NCBI GenBank assembly: GCA_949288725.1
Contig: CASELF010000017.1
Location: forward strand, 27,118 to 91,117
Source of the DNA: an uncultured bacterium
GTDB lineage: Bacteria; Cyanobacteriota; Vampirovibrionia; Gastranaerophilales; Gastranaerophilaceae
Direction of reading: 5' to 3'
DNA length: 64,000 bases
In this document: positions 9,304 to 18,578 of the stretch, in pieces
Layout of the letters: every line of letters starts with the position of its first letter
How positions within the stretch are numbered: the stretch's first letter is position 1
Notes under the pieces: generated by a model
The model's database searches: none
What the model was told of the DNA's origin: nothing
The model's input: only the letters and a program-made list of their open reading frames with translations
Made by a program: the position numbers and the translations under genes

Positions 9304-10232
9304 ATAAAAATTCAAAAATCGCAGTACTATGCGGAGGCATGTCATCAGAAGCAGAAGTTTCAAGACGTTCAGGCAAAGGATGTTATGAAGCATTACAAAG
9401 ATTAGGATATAAAAATTCTGAACTTGTAGAAGTTGATGAAAATATTGCACAAAAATTAAAAGACGGGAAATTTGATTACGCCTACAACGCACTACATGGA
9501 AAATATGGAGAAGACGGATGTATCCAAGGACTTTTGGAAATTTTAAAAATTCCATATACAGGATGCGGAGTTATGTCTTCTGCTATTTGTATGAACAAGG
9601 AATACACAAAAAGAATTTTGGCCGTTAATTCAGATATTCCGCTTGCGAAATCAGTTTTCGTAAGAAAAGGTCAAAATGTTAAAGAAATGGTTAAAGGTTT
9701 AACATATCCTGTATTTACAAAACCGGTTTCAGAGGGTTCAAGTTTTGGAATGACAAAAGTGAATACTCCGGATGAACTTGAAAAAGCATACGAAGAAGCA
9801 ATAAAATACAATGATGATGTTTTGATTGAAGAATTTATCGAAGGTGCATTTGTAACTGTAGGAGTTCTTGAAAAAGACGGCAAAAATTTTGCAACAGAAA
9901 TTCTTGAAATCAGACCTAAAAATGAATGGTATGATTATGAATCAAAATACACACCCGGAATGTCAGAATTTGTATTACCTGCAGAATTAAGTCCTGAATT
10001 AACAAGAAAGACAAAAGAAATTGCCGTAAAAGCACACGAAGCAGCAGGCTGTAGAGGTGTTTCAAGAGTTGACTTTATGATAAGCAAAGACGGTATTCCT
10101 TACGTTATAGAAATAAATACATCACCAGGGATGACTGCAACAAGTGATTTGCCTGCACAATCAAAAGTTATGGGAATAAGTTATGATGATTTAGTACAAA
10201 TTATTATGAACGGAGCCGGATTAAATAAATAA
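9276..10232 (+). CDS. ddl: D-alanine--D-alanine ligase
   Basis: This 318-residue ATP-grasp enzyme joins two D-alanines for the peptidoglycan stem. Key parts are the N-terminal VLCGGMSSEAEVSRRSG, the ATP-grasp segment PVFTKPVSEGSSFGM, and the C-terminal VIEINTSPGMT with its metal-binding residues. AAGGA lies before the ATG inside the end of murB. The stop codon overlaps the ftsQ start (TAATG), indicating translational coupling. Confidence 0.96.
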   Translation: MQDTIQSKIDKNSKIAVLCGGMSSEAEVSRRSGKGCYEALQRLGYKNSELVEVDENIAQKLKDGKFDYAYNALHGKYGEDGCIQGLLEILKIPYTGCGVMSSAICMNKEYTKRILAVNSDIPLAKSVFVRKGQNVKEMVKGLTYPVFTKPVSEGSSFGMTKVNTPDELEKAYEEAIKYNDDVLIEEFIEGAFVTVGVLEKDGKNFATEILEIRPKNEWYDYESKYTPGMSEFVLPAELSPELTRKTKEIAVKAHEAAGCRGVSRVDFMISKDGIPYVIEINTSPGMTATSDLPAQSKVMGISYDDLVQIIMNGAGLNK

Positions 10233-11116
10233 TGACAGAATTTAACGACATTGATAAACCTAAATATGACGATACACAGGATGATTTTACTTCGGTAAAA
10301 CATTCTGTGCGTTATAAAAAACGGGAAAGAAAAATAAGAAAAAAGCGTAAAAAACTTTCACAATTAAAATCTTCCCTAAGATTTGTCGTTGTCGTGGGGC
10401 TTATTATATTATCATATTTTATAATTAAAATGCCACAATGGTATTTCCCAAGTGATGCATTTAACCACCCTGAAAATCATATCGAAATTATTAACAACAA
10501 AATTATTCCTGATTACGTAATTTATGATTCTCTACGAGATGTAAAAATTCCAAAACTTCCGATATTTTTAGTAAAACCTAAACCAATAATGAAAAAACTT
10601 TACAAAATACCGGTTATTAAAAAAGCATACGTAAGACGTTATGGTTTCCCTGCCAGATTACAAATTATTATCCGAGAAAGAGTTCCAATCGCTTTAATCA
10701 AAACAGACTTTAAAAAACCGCCTGTAGCATTTTTCACATCAGATGGTGTTCTTGTTACTAACAAAAGATATATGAATATTTCTGATGAAAATATTTTAAA
10801 AATTCTGACAACACCAAAAGATTTACAAAAAAATATTACCGTTAAAAAAATCCGAGAAATTGAACGAGTAGTCAAAGCAGTTGAAACTTATTCAAACGAA
10901 AAAGTAGAATATATCGATATTCGCAAATCTAATGATGTTTTCGTTAAAATTCATACAATCAATATTCGTCTTGGAGTATTAGATAGCACAGTCTATGAAA
11001 GAATAAAACGAATTTATACTATCCTGCCTCAAATTTCTAACGTAGATAGCCGTATCAAGTATATCGATTTGAGCTGGGATAAGGTAAACTATTTAAAACT
11101 GCAAAAGGTTAAATAA
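10232..11116 (+). CDS. ftsQ: FtsQ/DivIB-type cell division protein
   Basis: The 294-residue protein has a very basic cytoplasmic N-terminus (about 45 residues), one membrane segment (LRFVVVVGLIILSYFIIKM) and an extracytoplasmic part. The outside part begins with a POTRA-like domain (PVIKKAYVRRYGFPARLQIIIRE... in outline) followed by an FtsQ-like beta domain. FtsQ links the early and late divisome at the septum. Sequence conservation is low in this family; the assignment rests on topology, the RxPxRLxIxIxER-like pattern and its place after murC-murB-ddl, the usual dcw order. Confidence 0.8.
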   Translation: MTEFNDIDKPKYDDTQDDFTSVKHSVRYKKRERKIRKKRKKLSQLKSSLRFVVVVGLIILSYFIIKMPQWYFPSDAFNHPENHIEIINNKIIPDYVIYDSLRDVKIPKLPIFLVKPKPIMKKLYKIPVIKKAYVRRYGFPARLQIIIRERVPIALIKTDFKKPPVAFFTSDGVLVTNKRYMNISDENILKILTTPKDLQKNITVKKIREIERVVKAVETYSNEKVEYIDIRKSNDVFVKIHTINIRLGVLDSTVYERIKRIYTILPQISNVDSRIKYIDLSWDKVNYLKLQKVK

Positions 11117-11117
11117 A

Positions 11118-12002
11118 ATGAGTTTTAATGAACAATACAAAAATATAAAACAACTTGCAATATCTGAAATCAAAATAATTGAACAAAAAATGATTGAAGA
11201 TATTAACCTGCAAGAACCGCTAAATTCATTCCTAAAAGATTTCCTACTTGCACCCTCAAAAAGAATTAGAGAAGTCTTGCCGGTTTTGTATTTAAAAGCG
11301 CTAAACAAAAACTTATCTCAAAAACAATTAGACATGCTCTCAATTATCGAAATAGTCCACAACGCTTCACTAATTCATGATGATATTATTGATGAAAGCG
11401 ATTTAAGACGAGGAAACAAAACCGTTTCTTATCAGTTTGGGAATAAATTAGGTGTTATAACAGGCGATTATTTGCTATCTCTTGCACTTGGCAAACTGTG
11501 CAAAATAGGTAATATCCCCGTGATTGAAAAATGCTCCGATACCATAAAAAAAATGTGTATCGGCGAAGTTAAACAAAATTTTTCACGTTTCAAAATAGGT
11601 ACCCTCGAGGATTATATAGAAAAAACTAAAAATAAAACCGCCTACCTTTTTGAATTGTCACTTCTATCAGTTGCAATGCTTGATGAAACTTATAAATACA
11701 ATTTGGATAGTATGGGCAAGTTCGCCCTAAATACAGGTATTGCCTTTCAAATTCGTGATGATATCCTGAATATGCTAAATACAGATAAATCTAAACCAAA
11801 CAACAGCGATATAGAAAGCGGAATATATAACGCACCCGTAATCTTAGGTAGCAAAGATGATAATTATATCTCCGGTATTGAAAAAACAAAAGGTTTGTTA
11901 AATAATTATATAGAACAGGCAGGTAATGAAATAAAATTTTTGCCTGATAATCAATATAAGTTAGCACTAGAAGAGTTTTTGGAGTTGTTGTGCAATGTCT
12001 GA
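11118..12002 (+). CDS. Trans-isoprenyl diphosphate synthase
   Basis: The 294-residue protein is of the head-to-tail prenyltransferase fold. The first aspartate-rich motif is DDIID at residues 88-92, followed by ESDLRRGNKT. The second is in FQIRDDILNML. Chain length (geranyl to octaprenyl) cannot be read from the sequence; in this operon a product for undecaprenyl or quinone precursor supply is plausible. The second motif is followed by a shortened loop (TDKSKPNNSDIESG) compared with typical enzymes. It starts 1 base after ftsQ and overlaps lepB by 8 bases. Confidence 0.85.
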   Translation: MSFNEQYKNIKQLAISEIKIIEQKMIEDINLQEPLNSFLKDFLLAPSKRIREVLPVLYLKALNKNLSQKQLDMLSIIEIVHNASLIHDDIIDESDLRRGNKTVSYQFGNKLGVITGDYLLSLALGKLCKIGNIPVIEKCSDTIKKMCIGEVKQNFSRFKIGTLEDYIEKTKNKTAYLFELSLLSVAMLDETYKYNLDSMGKFALNTGIAFQIRDDILNMLNTDKSKPNNSDIESGIYNAPVILGSKDDNYISGIEKTKGLLNNYIEQAGNEIKFLPDNQYKLALEEFLELLCNV

Positions 12003-12780
12003 TATAAAAGGGATGTGGGAAAATTTTAAGGCAAATATAAACGAAAAAAAAGCAGCAATATGGCTTGCTTTCAAATCAAAATTACCCGCTAACATACAAT
12101 CATTCTTAGATGATTTTGAACCGAAATACGCTGAATATAAAAAAAGCGCCCTTTGCGACACAATAGAAACTGTTCTATTCGTTTTAATAATGGTAATAGT
12201 TATAAGGTTTTTTGTCTGCGAAATCCGCTGGATTCCATCAGGCTCTATGAACCCGACACTTGTAGAAGGTGATAGAATTATCGTTGAACGCTATTCTCGT
12301 TTCTTTAAAGGTCCAAAACGAGGCGATATTATGGTTTTCTATCCACCATCAACTCAATTATCAAATAGCCCAATTCCTCTATTATCAAGACTTACAGGAA
12401 TTTTCTGCAAAGATGTTGCATATATCAAAAGAGTTATAGGACTTCCGGGCGACAAAGTTGAAGTTAAATTTGAAGATGATGGCGCCGCTTATGTCTATAT
12501 AAACGATAAAAAACTTGAAGAATCCTACATAAAAAGTCCTTATGATTATACACCTTGTGTAAAATCAAATGAGGCAAATGAATTTATGCTGATGAATACC
12601 GCAGTCGCTAAATGCGGTCCGATTATCGTTCCAAAAGACAGTTATTTTATGATGGGCGACAACCGTGGAAATTCCTTCGACAGCCGTTATTGGGGTACGC
12701 TAAAACGCGATAGATTTGTCGGACGTGCAGTCTTTGTTGCAAGATTTTTTAAATTGAAATATAACGACAAAACTAACTAA
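11995..12780 (+). CDS. lepB: Signal peptidase I
   Basis: LepB cleaves signal peptides of exported proteins on the outer face of the inner membrane. The 261-residue protein has one membrane segment (about 58-76), then the serine nucleophile S84 in PSGSMNPTL. The general-base lysine is about K145 in YIKRVIGLPGDK, and the family box MGDNRGNSFDSRYWG is near the C-terminus. The 50-residue cytoplasmic leader before the membrane segment is longer than usual. It is the last gene of the murC operon and ends in a 4-base overlap with a convergent gene. Confidence 0.95.
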   Translation: MSDIKGMWENFKANINEKKAAIWLAFKSKLPANIQSFLDDFEPKYAEYKKSALCDTIETVLFVLIMVIVIRFFVCEIRWIPSGSMNPTLVEGDRIIVERYSRFFKGPKRGDIMVFYPPSTQLSNSPIPLLSRLTGIFCKDVAYIKRVIGLPGDKVEVKFEDDGAAYVYINDKKLEESYIKSPYDYTPCVKSNEANEFMLMNTAVAKCGPIIVPKDSYFMMGDNRGNSFDSRYWGTLKRDRFVGRAVFVARFFKLKYNDKTN

Positions 12781-13160
12781 AATAAATGATAATACTTCAT
12801 ATAATCAGCCATGATAACTGAACTTGTCGCATTGGCTACATTCGCTTTGATAACTTGATCTTTATCTTGAGATGTCTTTTCATCAAGTTTTGTATTCTCA
12901 CCGTTTTCAGCCTTCAACTCCTGCTGACGCTGTGTTTCTTGAACTTCTTGAATATAGTTTTCTATTTTGTCTATAATCTGCGATTGCAATCTGACATCAC
13001 CTTCATAACTTCCGGTTGATTCAATTCCTGCGGTTTGCAAATTCTCAAGAACTTCTGCCCATTGATTATAATTCGGGACACTCCCGCCTTGCATTTGTGA
13101 TGCGGCTTGTGCCTTTCTTAATTCGTCTATAGATTTGATTTCTTCTACATTATCACCCAT
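12777..13160 (-). CDS. Hypothetical polar protein, 127 aa
   Basis: No family recognised. The protein is hydrophilic, rich in Gln, Glu and Asn, with a predicted helical stretch about residues 60-85 (VRLQSQIIDKIENYIQEVQE) and no signal peptide or membrane segment. GGAGAG lies 5 bases before the ATG. The gene is convergent with lepB and overlaps it by 4 bases. Confidence 0.6.
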   Translation of the reverse strand: MGDNVEEIKSIDELRKAQAASQMQGGSVPNYNQWAEVLENLQTAGIESTGSYEGDVRLQSQIIDKIENYIQEVQETQRQQELKAENGENTKLDEKTSQDKDQVIKANVANATSSVIMADYMKYYHLF

Positions 13161-13261
13161 ATTATACTCTCCTTATATATCTTCTTACTATCTATATAAA
13201 GGTTTTATTTATGGCGTAATTTCACTTTTCTCTATTTTTGTAACAAATGTTTATATTCAAC

Positions 13262-13504
13262 CTATTTGTTATATAACTTGACTAAATCTATAAACTCAAA
13301 AAATGTCATCCCAAATGCTGATGCAATCTTTTCTACCGTCTCTACACTCGGAACACTCGTTCCTCGCTCTATTGCTCCAATAGAATTTTGGCTTAGATTG
13401 GATTCTAATGCCAAATTCTCCTGAGACCAACCTTTTTTCACTCTTTCAAGTTTTATTGTTGTACCTATTAAACTTGTTATTTTAACAACTTTTCTATCGT
13501 TCAT
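13262..13504 (-). CDS. XRE-family transcriptional regulator, 80 aa
   Basis: The protein is essentially a single helix-turn-helix domain. The core is LERVKKGWSQENLALESN, then LSQNSIGAIERGTSVPSVET, which matches the Cro/C1 fold. There is no sensor domain, so it probably represses or activates nearby genes as a dimer. It is divergent from the small gene at 13613, with a promoter and an inverted repeat between them. Confidence 0.85.
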   Translation of the reverse strand: MNDRKVVKITSLIGTTIKLERVKKGWSQENLALESNLSQNSIGAIERGTSVPSVETVEKIASAFGMTFFEFIDLVKLYNK

Positions 13505-13523
13505 AACAAGTATTCTACGCTAT

Positions 13524-13554
13524 TGACATAGTTGGTTCAATGAAGTACACTTCT
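13524..13554 (+). promoter_or_regulatory. Promoter with overlapping inverted repeat (possible XRE operator)
   Basis: A TTGACA at 13524-13529 and TACACT at 13547-13552 are 17 bases apart. The -10 is covered by GAAGT-AC-ACTTC (13543-13554), a perfect 5-bp inverted repeat. The site sits between the XRE gene and the gene it faces. Confidence 0.45.
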
Positions 13555-13612
13555 TATATAAACAACTTTACTTGTTTAATAAAAAAGTTTAATGTACAAT
13601 TTGGAGAAATAT

Positions 13613-13849
13613 ATGAACAATAAATCAGCAATTTCGACGGATGAACTAAAACAAAAAATGACACAGCACGCTATGCGATTAGGGATTATAGAAGACGGAA
13701 TTTCGGTATATTGTTGTTGTTTGGAGCAAGAAACTTATAAAGATTCGATAACAGAACTTTGGAATTTGGGGGTAATATTGCAAGAATATATCACACAGAC
13801 AAAGAAGGAATTTATAGAATTTGCTAATGAAACAGAAATGCTGGATTAG
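13613..13849 (+). CDS. Hypothetical protein, 78 aa
   Basis: No family recognised. The protein is mostly helical, with a CCCC-like run VYCCCLEQ near residue 32 and no membrane segment. I chose the ATG at 13613 because TTGGAG lies 6 bases upstream; the frame opens at 13592. It is divergent from the XRE regulator and may be its target. Its stop overlaps the convergent TPR-like gene by 4 bases. Confidence 0.6.
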   Translation: MNNKSAISTDELKQKMTQHAMRLGIIEDGISVYCCCLEQETYKDSITELWNLGVILQEYITQTKKEFIEFANETEMLD

Positions 13850-14463
13850 TTTTGTATTTTATTATTTAAGAGTTTTTGCAACTTAAGAGCAGGGGCATAT
13901 TCAGGAATAAGACTCAGGCAGGCAGATAAAGATTTTTGACATTGTTCAAAATTTTTATCTTCATAGTAGGCGATATAGGCCAAAAGATATTGTAATTCCG
14001 GATCTTGATAGAATTTATCTTTTGCTTTGCGCAGGAACAATTTAGCAGCAGGGATAAAACCGTTTGCCCAGAATACTCTACCTATAAATTTGTAGCATTC
14101 GGGATTGTAATATGCCATAAAGTCTGCATATTTAATAATTTTTTCAATATAATCACCTTTACAATATAGCAATAGAATATTCAAATCTATTTCCAAAAAA
14201 TTTCTAAGTTGGAAATAAGTTGGCGAAATAGTAATCGTACCATTTATAAGACTCAATAGAAAAAGTCCCCAGCATGCACGATTATCATAATCTTTTACAT
14301 GTTTGAAGGACTTTTCCGCTTTATCTAAATTATCTAATACCAAATAGCAATAACCTGCTTCAAGGTAATAACCGTTATTTTCAAAGTAGGTAGCGCAACC
14401 TTTTATTCTGCCGGACAAAAAATCGGTTTTAACTCTTTTGTACTCATCCATCAAAAGCCGCAT
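13846..14463 (-). CDS. TPR-like helical repeat protein, 205 aa
   Basis: Successive helix pairs with spaced small and aromatic residues (YYLEAGYCYLVLDNLDKAEK, FIPAAKLFLRKAKDKFYQDP, LQYLLAYIAYYEDKNFEQCQ) resemble degenerate TPR units, a protein-binding scaffold. No signal peptide is seen, so it is probably cytoplasmic. The start may be the ATG at 14463 or 14451; the AGAGGT site lies very close to the first. It is downstream of the secreted TPR-type protein at 14483, 19 bases away, and may work with it. Confidence 0.7.
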   Translation of the reverse strand: MRLLMDEYKRVKTDFLSGRIKGCATYFENNGYYLEAGYCYLVLDNLDKAEKSFKHVKDYDNRACWGLFLLSLINGTITISPTYFQLRNFLEIDLNILLLYCKGDYIEKIIKYADFMAYYNPECYKFIGRVFWANGFIPAAKLFLRKAKDKFYQDPELQYLLAYIAYYEDKNFEQCQKSLSACLSLIPEYAPALKLQKLLNNKIQN

Positions 14464-14482
14464 ACCTCTTTAATTTTGGTAT

Positions 14483-15859
14483 CTACAGAGTCAAATCATT
14501 CATTAATGACTGCATCATCAAAGTTTGGATAACTTCCGGAGATAATTTCTTTTCACCTTGTTCAGTAATATATGGAAGCAGTTCAGTTACATCACTATCG
14601 CTTGATGATTTTGTTCCTAGCATGTGGAGAACTTCTTCATATTCTTTTTGTTGGCGGATATAATCCGGATCATTTTTTAATTTATCAAATTCAGATGATG
14701 GTTCATAGGCAATTTTCATTGTGCCTAAATCTGATTTTTTATCAATTTTTGATGCTTCCTCACGAGTTTGGTTTTGGTCTTCTTTGGACTGAGTTTCAGC
14801 ATTCATTTTCTTTTGAATTGTTCTCAATTGAATTTCTTTATATTCTTTGTTAAATTCAGGAGATAAACCGTTACCGTATGGAGCATTGATAAATTTGTCA
14901 AGTTCTGCATCTTGTTTTCCGAACGGAAGATTCAACGGTTGTTCTTTTTCTGAATCAGCATTTGCATCTTTTGCTGTATTATTTGCCGGATACAATTTTT
15001 TGAAGTTATTCTTCATATTTCTATCAATCAATGTTTGAGGATCGATAGGAACTAAGTCTTGAGCAGACAATTCAGAACCTAGGTTAGCATTCGGATATAC
15101 AAGTTCAGGAACGTTAACATTAGGGAAGCATTGGTCATTTGCCGGTTGTGCTTGACCTTGTTGATTGTTTGTATTTGCCGGAGCACCACCACTTTGCATT
15201 ACACAGTTACGACCATTTGTCGCATATTTTACAATCATTGGACAATCGTTTAATGAAATAACTTTTTCGTATGCTCTGATTGCATTATCTTTTTGTCCGC
15301 ATTTTGTATAACTCATTGCTAAATAGTAATATGCAATTGTTTTTTGTTCATTTGTTAGTTTGTTAAAATCTTTATGATTTACGAAAGAGATACATTCTTG
15401 TAGTGCACCTGCAAAATTGCTCTTACGATAATTTTCTTTTATTCCGCTCAAAGATGGTCTAGAATAGTAAGAAGGCTCTGATTTCCAAGGATCAGGTTTT
15501 GATAAGTCACTATATACATTGCGAGAAGATTCACGTAGAGCTTTGTTTCTTGGTCCAACCATTTCACCTGTATTTACAGAATCAAGAACTTTGTCGATAG
15601 TTTGTGCTCTTTCTTGACGTTTTGCTTCTGCTTTTTCTTCTTCTGTTGCATTTGCTTGTGCAGCATCACTTCCCGGACGCATTGAATTATTATAGAAATC
15701 TTCAGTTACACGCTCACGATCTTGATTTTGTGAGCCGCCGCCACCCATTACATCATCATATAAATTGTATTTTTCTAAAGGGCTTGCTGCTAATGATACG
15801 GAACTTGTAATGTTCATTACCATCATTACTGCCAATAATAATCCTAAATGCTTTTTCAT
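14483..15859 (-). CDS. Secreted protein with a TPR-like segment, 458 aa
   Basis: A signal peptide is clear (MKKHLGLLLAVMMVMNITSS, cleavage after about residue 24, VSLAA). A TPR-like pair of helices lies at about residues 150-205 (NFAGALQECISFVNHKDF, AYYYLAMSYTKCGQKDNAIR). The rest is low-complexity, Gln/Asn/Pro-rich and charged. It is probably periplasmic. AGAGGA lies 8 bases before the ATG. Function unknown; the companion gene downstream is also TPR-like. Confidence 0.75.
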   Translation of the reverse strand: MKKHLGLLLAVMMVMNITSSVSLAASPLEKYNLYDDVMGGGGSQNQDRERVTEDFYNNSMRPGSDAAQANATEEEKAEAKRQERAQTIDKVLDSVNTGEMVGPRNKALRESSRNVYSDLSKPDPWKSEPSYYSRPSLSGIKENYRKSNFAGALQECISFVNHKDFNKLTNEQKTIAYYYLAMSYTKCGQKDNAIRAYEKVISLNDCPMIVKYATNGRNCVMQSGGAPANTNNQQGQAQPANDQCFPNVNVPELVYPNANLGSELSAQDLVPIDPQTLIDRNMKNNFKKLYPANNTAKDANADSEKEQPLNLPFGKQDAELDKFINAPYGNGLSPEFNKEYKEIQLRTIQKKMNAETQSKEDQNQTREEASKIDKKSDLGTMKIAYEPSSEFDKLKNDPDYIRQQKEYEEVLHMLGTKSSSDSDVTELLPYITEQGEKKLSPEVIQTLMMQSLMNDLTL

Positions 15860-15962
15860 TATATTATCCTCTTCGTATTCTTATTAGTAAACTATCTTCT
15901 CCTCTAGGATATTATATGATAATTTTTATATTCATACATAGTACAAACGGATGATATTTTTA

Positions 15963-16523
15963 TTAATTTGTTTGTGCGTATTTACAGCCACAATATTTTT
16001 GGCGGTAAAGATTTAATTCATTTGCTATTTTATTAGTTTTCAAAAATCCGTCTTTTTTTCTGAAATTGATAGGTAAATATTTTATATTATTTTTCTGAGC
16101 GACTTCGGAACCAATTTGGGTTAATTTTTCAAAATTTTTGTGAGGACTTATGACTATCGAAGTTGTAAATTCTTCTATCCCCAGTTCTTTTGCCTTTTGA
16201 GCTGCTTTATTAAGTCTTAGTTCAAAGCATTTGTCACAGCGCAAACCCTTTTCAGGCTCCGATTCAAGACCTTTTACATAGTTGTAATATTCCTCAGGAT
16301 TATAATCTCCGATTATCAATTCCACGCCTAAATGTTTGCATAATGTCTTTTGCGCCTCTAACCTTCTTTGATATTCTTCTTGGGGGTATATGTTGGGATT
16401 GTAAAAATACACAACAACAGAATATCCCATATTCTGTAAGAATACTATGGGATATCCTGAACATATTGCGCAACAAGCGTGTAATAATATTTTAGAACAA
16501 TTTGTGTTTTGGTTTTCCGCCAT
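15963..16523 (-). CDS. queH: Epoxyqueuosine reductase QueH
   Basis: QueH reduces epoxyqueuosine to queuosine in tRNA; it is the non-orthologous alternative to QueG. The 186-residue length and cysteine pattern match the DUF208 family: HACCAICSGYP at the N-terminus, GLRCDKCFELRL in the middle, and YCGCKY at the C-terminus. These cysteines bind an iron-sulfur cluster and a second metal. The segment FTTSIVISPHKNFEKL is also typical. The 5' end overlaps the VKOR-fusion gene by 32 bases, so the two are probably co-transcribed. Confidence 0.93.
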   Translation of the reverse strand: MAENQNTNCSKILLHACCAICSGYPIVFLQNMGYSVVVYFYNPNIYPQEEYQRRLEAQKTLCKHLGVELIIGDYNPEEYYNYVKGLESEPEKGLRCDKCFELRLNKAAQKAKELGIEEFTTSIVISPHKNFEKLTQIGSEVAQKNNIKYLPINFRKKDGFLKTNKIANELNLYRQKYCGCKYAQTN

Positions 16524-17724
16524 TTTCTTTTACCAACTTCTTCAATGCAGGATATCCGCCTCTTGGAATACCCATTTCAAATTTTCCGTTTATTATCATT
16601 GCAGGTGTACCCATTTGGTCTTTTTCTACGGCTACTTTTATATCATTTTGAATTTGAATCATTATCTTCGGATCAACTGCATCTTTTTTCAATTTTTCCA
16701 TATCCAAGCCAAAACCGGATTTTTCCAGTAAACTTATAATCGCTTCTTCGGATTCAGGCTTTTTCTCGAAGAATAATGAATTTACTTCCCAGAATTTGCC
16801 TTGTCTGTATGCAGCTTCTGCATATCTTGCCATATCACAAGAACCATAATGGAATGGCTGACGCAAATATGGATTACATTTTTGATCAAGCGGAAGGCTA
16901 TGATGTTCTATCCTGATATTGTCAAATTCTGTTACCAATTTATGTACCATCATATTAAATACATTACACATCGGACACATGTAATCTGAATATACCTTGA
17001 TAACTACTGCATCATCCGCTTTTGAGCCTAAAACATTACCTTTTACGGCATATTTATTCGTTTTGGCATCAATAAATTCACCAATTGCTCTATATGATTT
17101 TAATGGTGGTGAAAATATTGCTGTCGTATATGCCCAACCTAAAAACCCAACTGCACATAACATTACAACAGTAAATGCTATTCTGTATGGAATTGGTTTT
17201 AGCGCATCCAGAAAATCAAGCCAACTTTGTTTTATCGCTCCGATAAAACCGCCTTCTATTCCTCTTACAGCCACAAGACCAATTAGCAAATTCAAACAGT
17301 ATGTAACTGCACACATTACACATATCTTGTGAATTCCAAACAAACTTACGCACAATAACGTCATTGATATTATAAATGATATTAACCCCAATGATGCTAT
17401 ATAGTGAAATTTGTTTTTAAATACTTCTAAAAATTTTAAAAACGGTATCTTCTTCAAAAAATCAACACTCAACAACATTATAATAAATGAGTATAAGAAT
17501 AATCCCCAATATGCCAATGGAATGCCAAAAAATTGTGATTCCGTTGTTCTTGCAACCCCGTCACAATCAACTAATTCATTCACTGAACAAAAACTTGGCA
17601 ACGCATATTGATTATAATTTGCCTGATAATAAATATAAGCCAAATCGATAGTTACTATCGCCCCAATAAGTACAATGGCTAATATTATAATTGTCTTTGA
17701 TAATTGACTTTTCTCTTTTTCCAT
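16492..17724 (-). CDS. VKOR-thioredoxin fusion (disulfide bond formation)
   Basis: The 410-residue protein joins an N-terminal vitamin K epoxide reductase domain with a C-terminal DsbA/thioredoxin-like domain. VKOR has several membrane segments between about residues 10 and 205, a loop cysteine pair (C46, C54) and the redox motif CVMC at 135-138. The periplasmic thioredoxin part carries CPMC at 250-253 and the cis-proline loop GTPAMIING. VKOR passes electrons from the thioredoxin partner to quinone, replacing DsbB. Such fusions are well known in cyanobacteria. A GGAGAGAAG site precedes the ATG. Confidence 0.92.
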   Translation of the reverse strand: MEKEKSQLSKTIIILAIVLIGAIVTIDLAYIYYQANYNQYALPSFCSVNELVDCDGVARTTESQFFGIPLAYWGLFLYSFIIMLLSVDFLKKIPFLKFLEVFKNKFHYIASLGLISFIISMTLLCVSLFGIHKICVMCAVTYCLNLLIGLVAVRGIEGGFIGAIKQSWLDFLDALKPIPYRIAFTVVMLCAVGFLGWAYTTAIFSPPLKSYRAIGEFIDAKTNKYAVKGNVLGSKADDAVVIKVYSDYMCPMCNVFNMMVHKLVTEFDNIRIEHHSLPLDQKCNPYLRQPFHYGSCDMARYAEAAYRQGKFWEVNSLFFEKKPESEEAIISLLEKSGFGLDMEKLKKDAVDPKIMIQIQNDIKVAVEKDQMGTPAMIINGKFEMGIPRGGYPALKKLVKENGGKPKHKLF

Positions 17725-17808
17725 TTACTTCTCTCCATTTCTTATATTATATAACATTATTTTATAGTCGTTAAAAAAATTAATCAACCAACTTAATAAC
17801 TAGATTAC

Positions 17809-17837
17809 TTGAAGAAAATTATAATTAATGGTAATAT
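17809..17837 (+). promoter_or_regulatory. Candidate extended -10 promoter
   Basis: TTGAAG (17809-17814), a 17-base spacer, and TGGTAATAT containing the -10 (17832-17837). It lies 24 bases before the GTG start of the following gene. Confidence 0.5.
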
Positions 17838-17861
17838 GCCAAATATCTAAGGAATAGAAAA

Positions 17862-18578
17862 GTGAATCGCAGGAATTTCAATCAGTTTTTGGGGAAAATA
17901 TCAAAGTTTCCAACTTGGATAAAAAATATTCTATCTAAGGAAATTTCTGACCCAAATGCAAATGATACAATATATACTTACACCACATACAGACCTGTAT
18001 TAACTTACAAGGGAAGTTGTGAATTGACTTTGAAAAAAGATGGGTTTGATAGAAATATCTATAATATTTTGGAATTGATTGAAAAAGATTATAGCCTTGG
18101 CGAAATCGCTTTGGATACGTATTTAACTTTAGAAGAAATTTCTTCCTACTTTTTGTTATGTCTTAACTCAGGCTATATCGAAAAACCTGAAGAAATATCT
18201 ATCGTTAATCTTGCTGAGTTTCTCGCAGGAAAAACCAGAACCGGTGAATTCCTAAAAGAAAATAATATAATTACAAATGAACAGTTGTCTGAAACAATTA
18301 ATATTGATAATCAGGCAAAATCTGATAGAAAATTTGGCCAAATCCTTTCTGATATGGGTTTTGTAGACAAATCATTTATGGAAAATCTATTTAATTTTAA
18401 AGAAGAATCTAAAAAAAGATTTATCATAGATTACAACGAAATACCGGAAAGTATTCAACCATACGCAAAATTGGAAGATAAGTACAAAAAGGAAATAGAT
18501 GATTTACAAAAAGAAAATAAGAAATTAAAAAAACAGTTAAATCAACTATTATTATTGGTGAAAACAAATGATGAATAA
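17862..18578 (+). CDS. Orphan protein with MshEN-like domain, 238 aa
   Basis: The start is GTG at 17862. Residues about 105-165 resemble the N-terminal domain of GspE/PilB/MshE ATPases: FLAGKTRTGEFLKENNIITNEQL followed by KFGQILSDMGFVDKSFMENL (each shown in part). In other proteins this domain binds cyclic-di-GMP. The N-terminal 100 residues are unassigned and the C-terminal 40 form a lysine-rich coiled coil. There is no ATPase domain. It overlaps the following asparaginase-family gene by 11 bases. Cyclic-di-GMP binding here is inference only. Confidence 0.65.
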   Translation: MNRRNFNQFLGKISKFPTWIKNILSKEISDPNANDTIYTYTTYRPVLTYKGSCELTLKKDGFDRNIYNILELIEKDYSLGEIALDTYLTLEEISSYFLLCLNSGYIEKPEEISIVNLAEFLAGKTRTGEFLKENNIITNEQLSETINIDNQAKSDRKFGQILSDMGFVDKSFMENLFNFKEESKKRFIIDYNEIPESIQPYAKLEDKYKKEIDDLQKENKKLKKQLNQLLLLVKTNDE

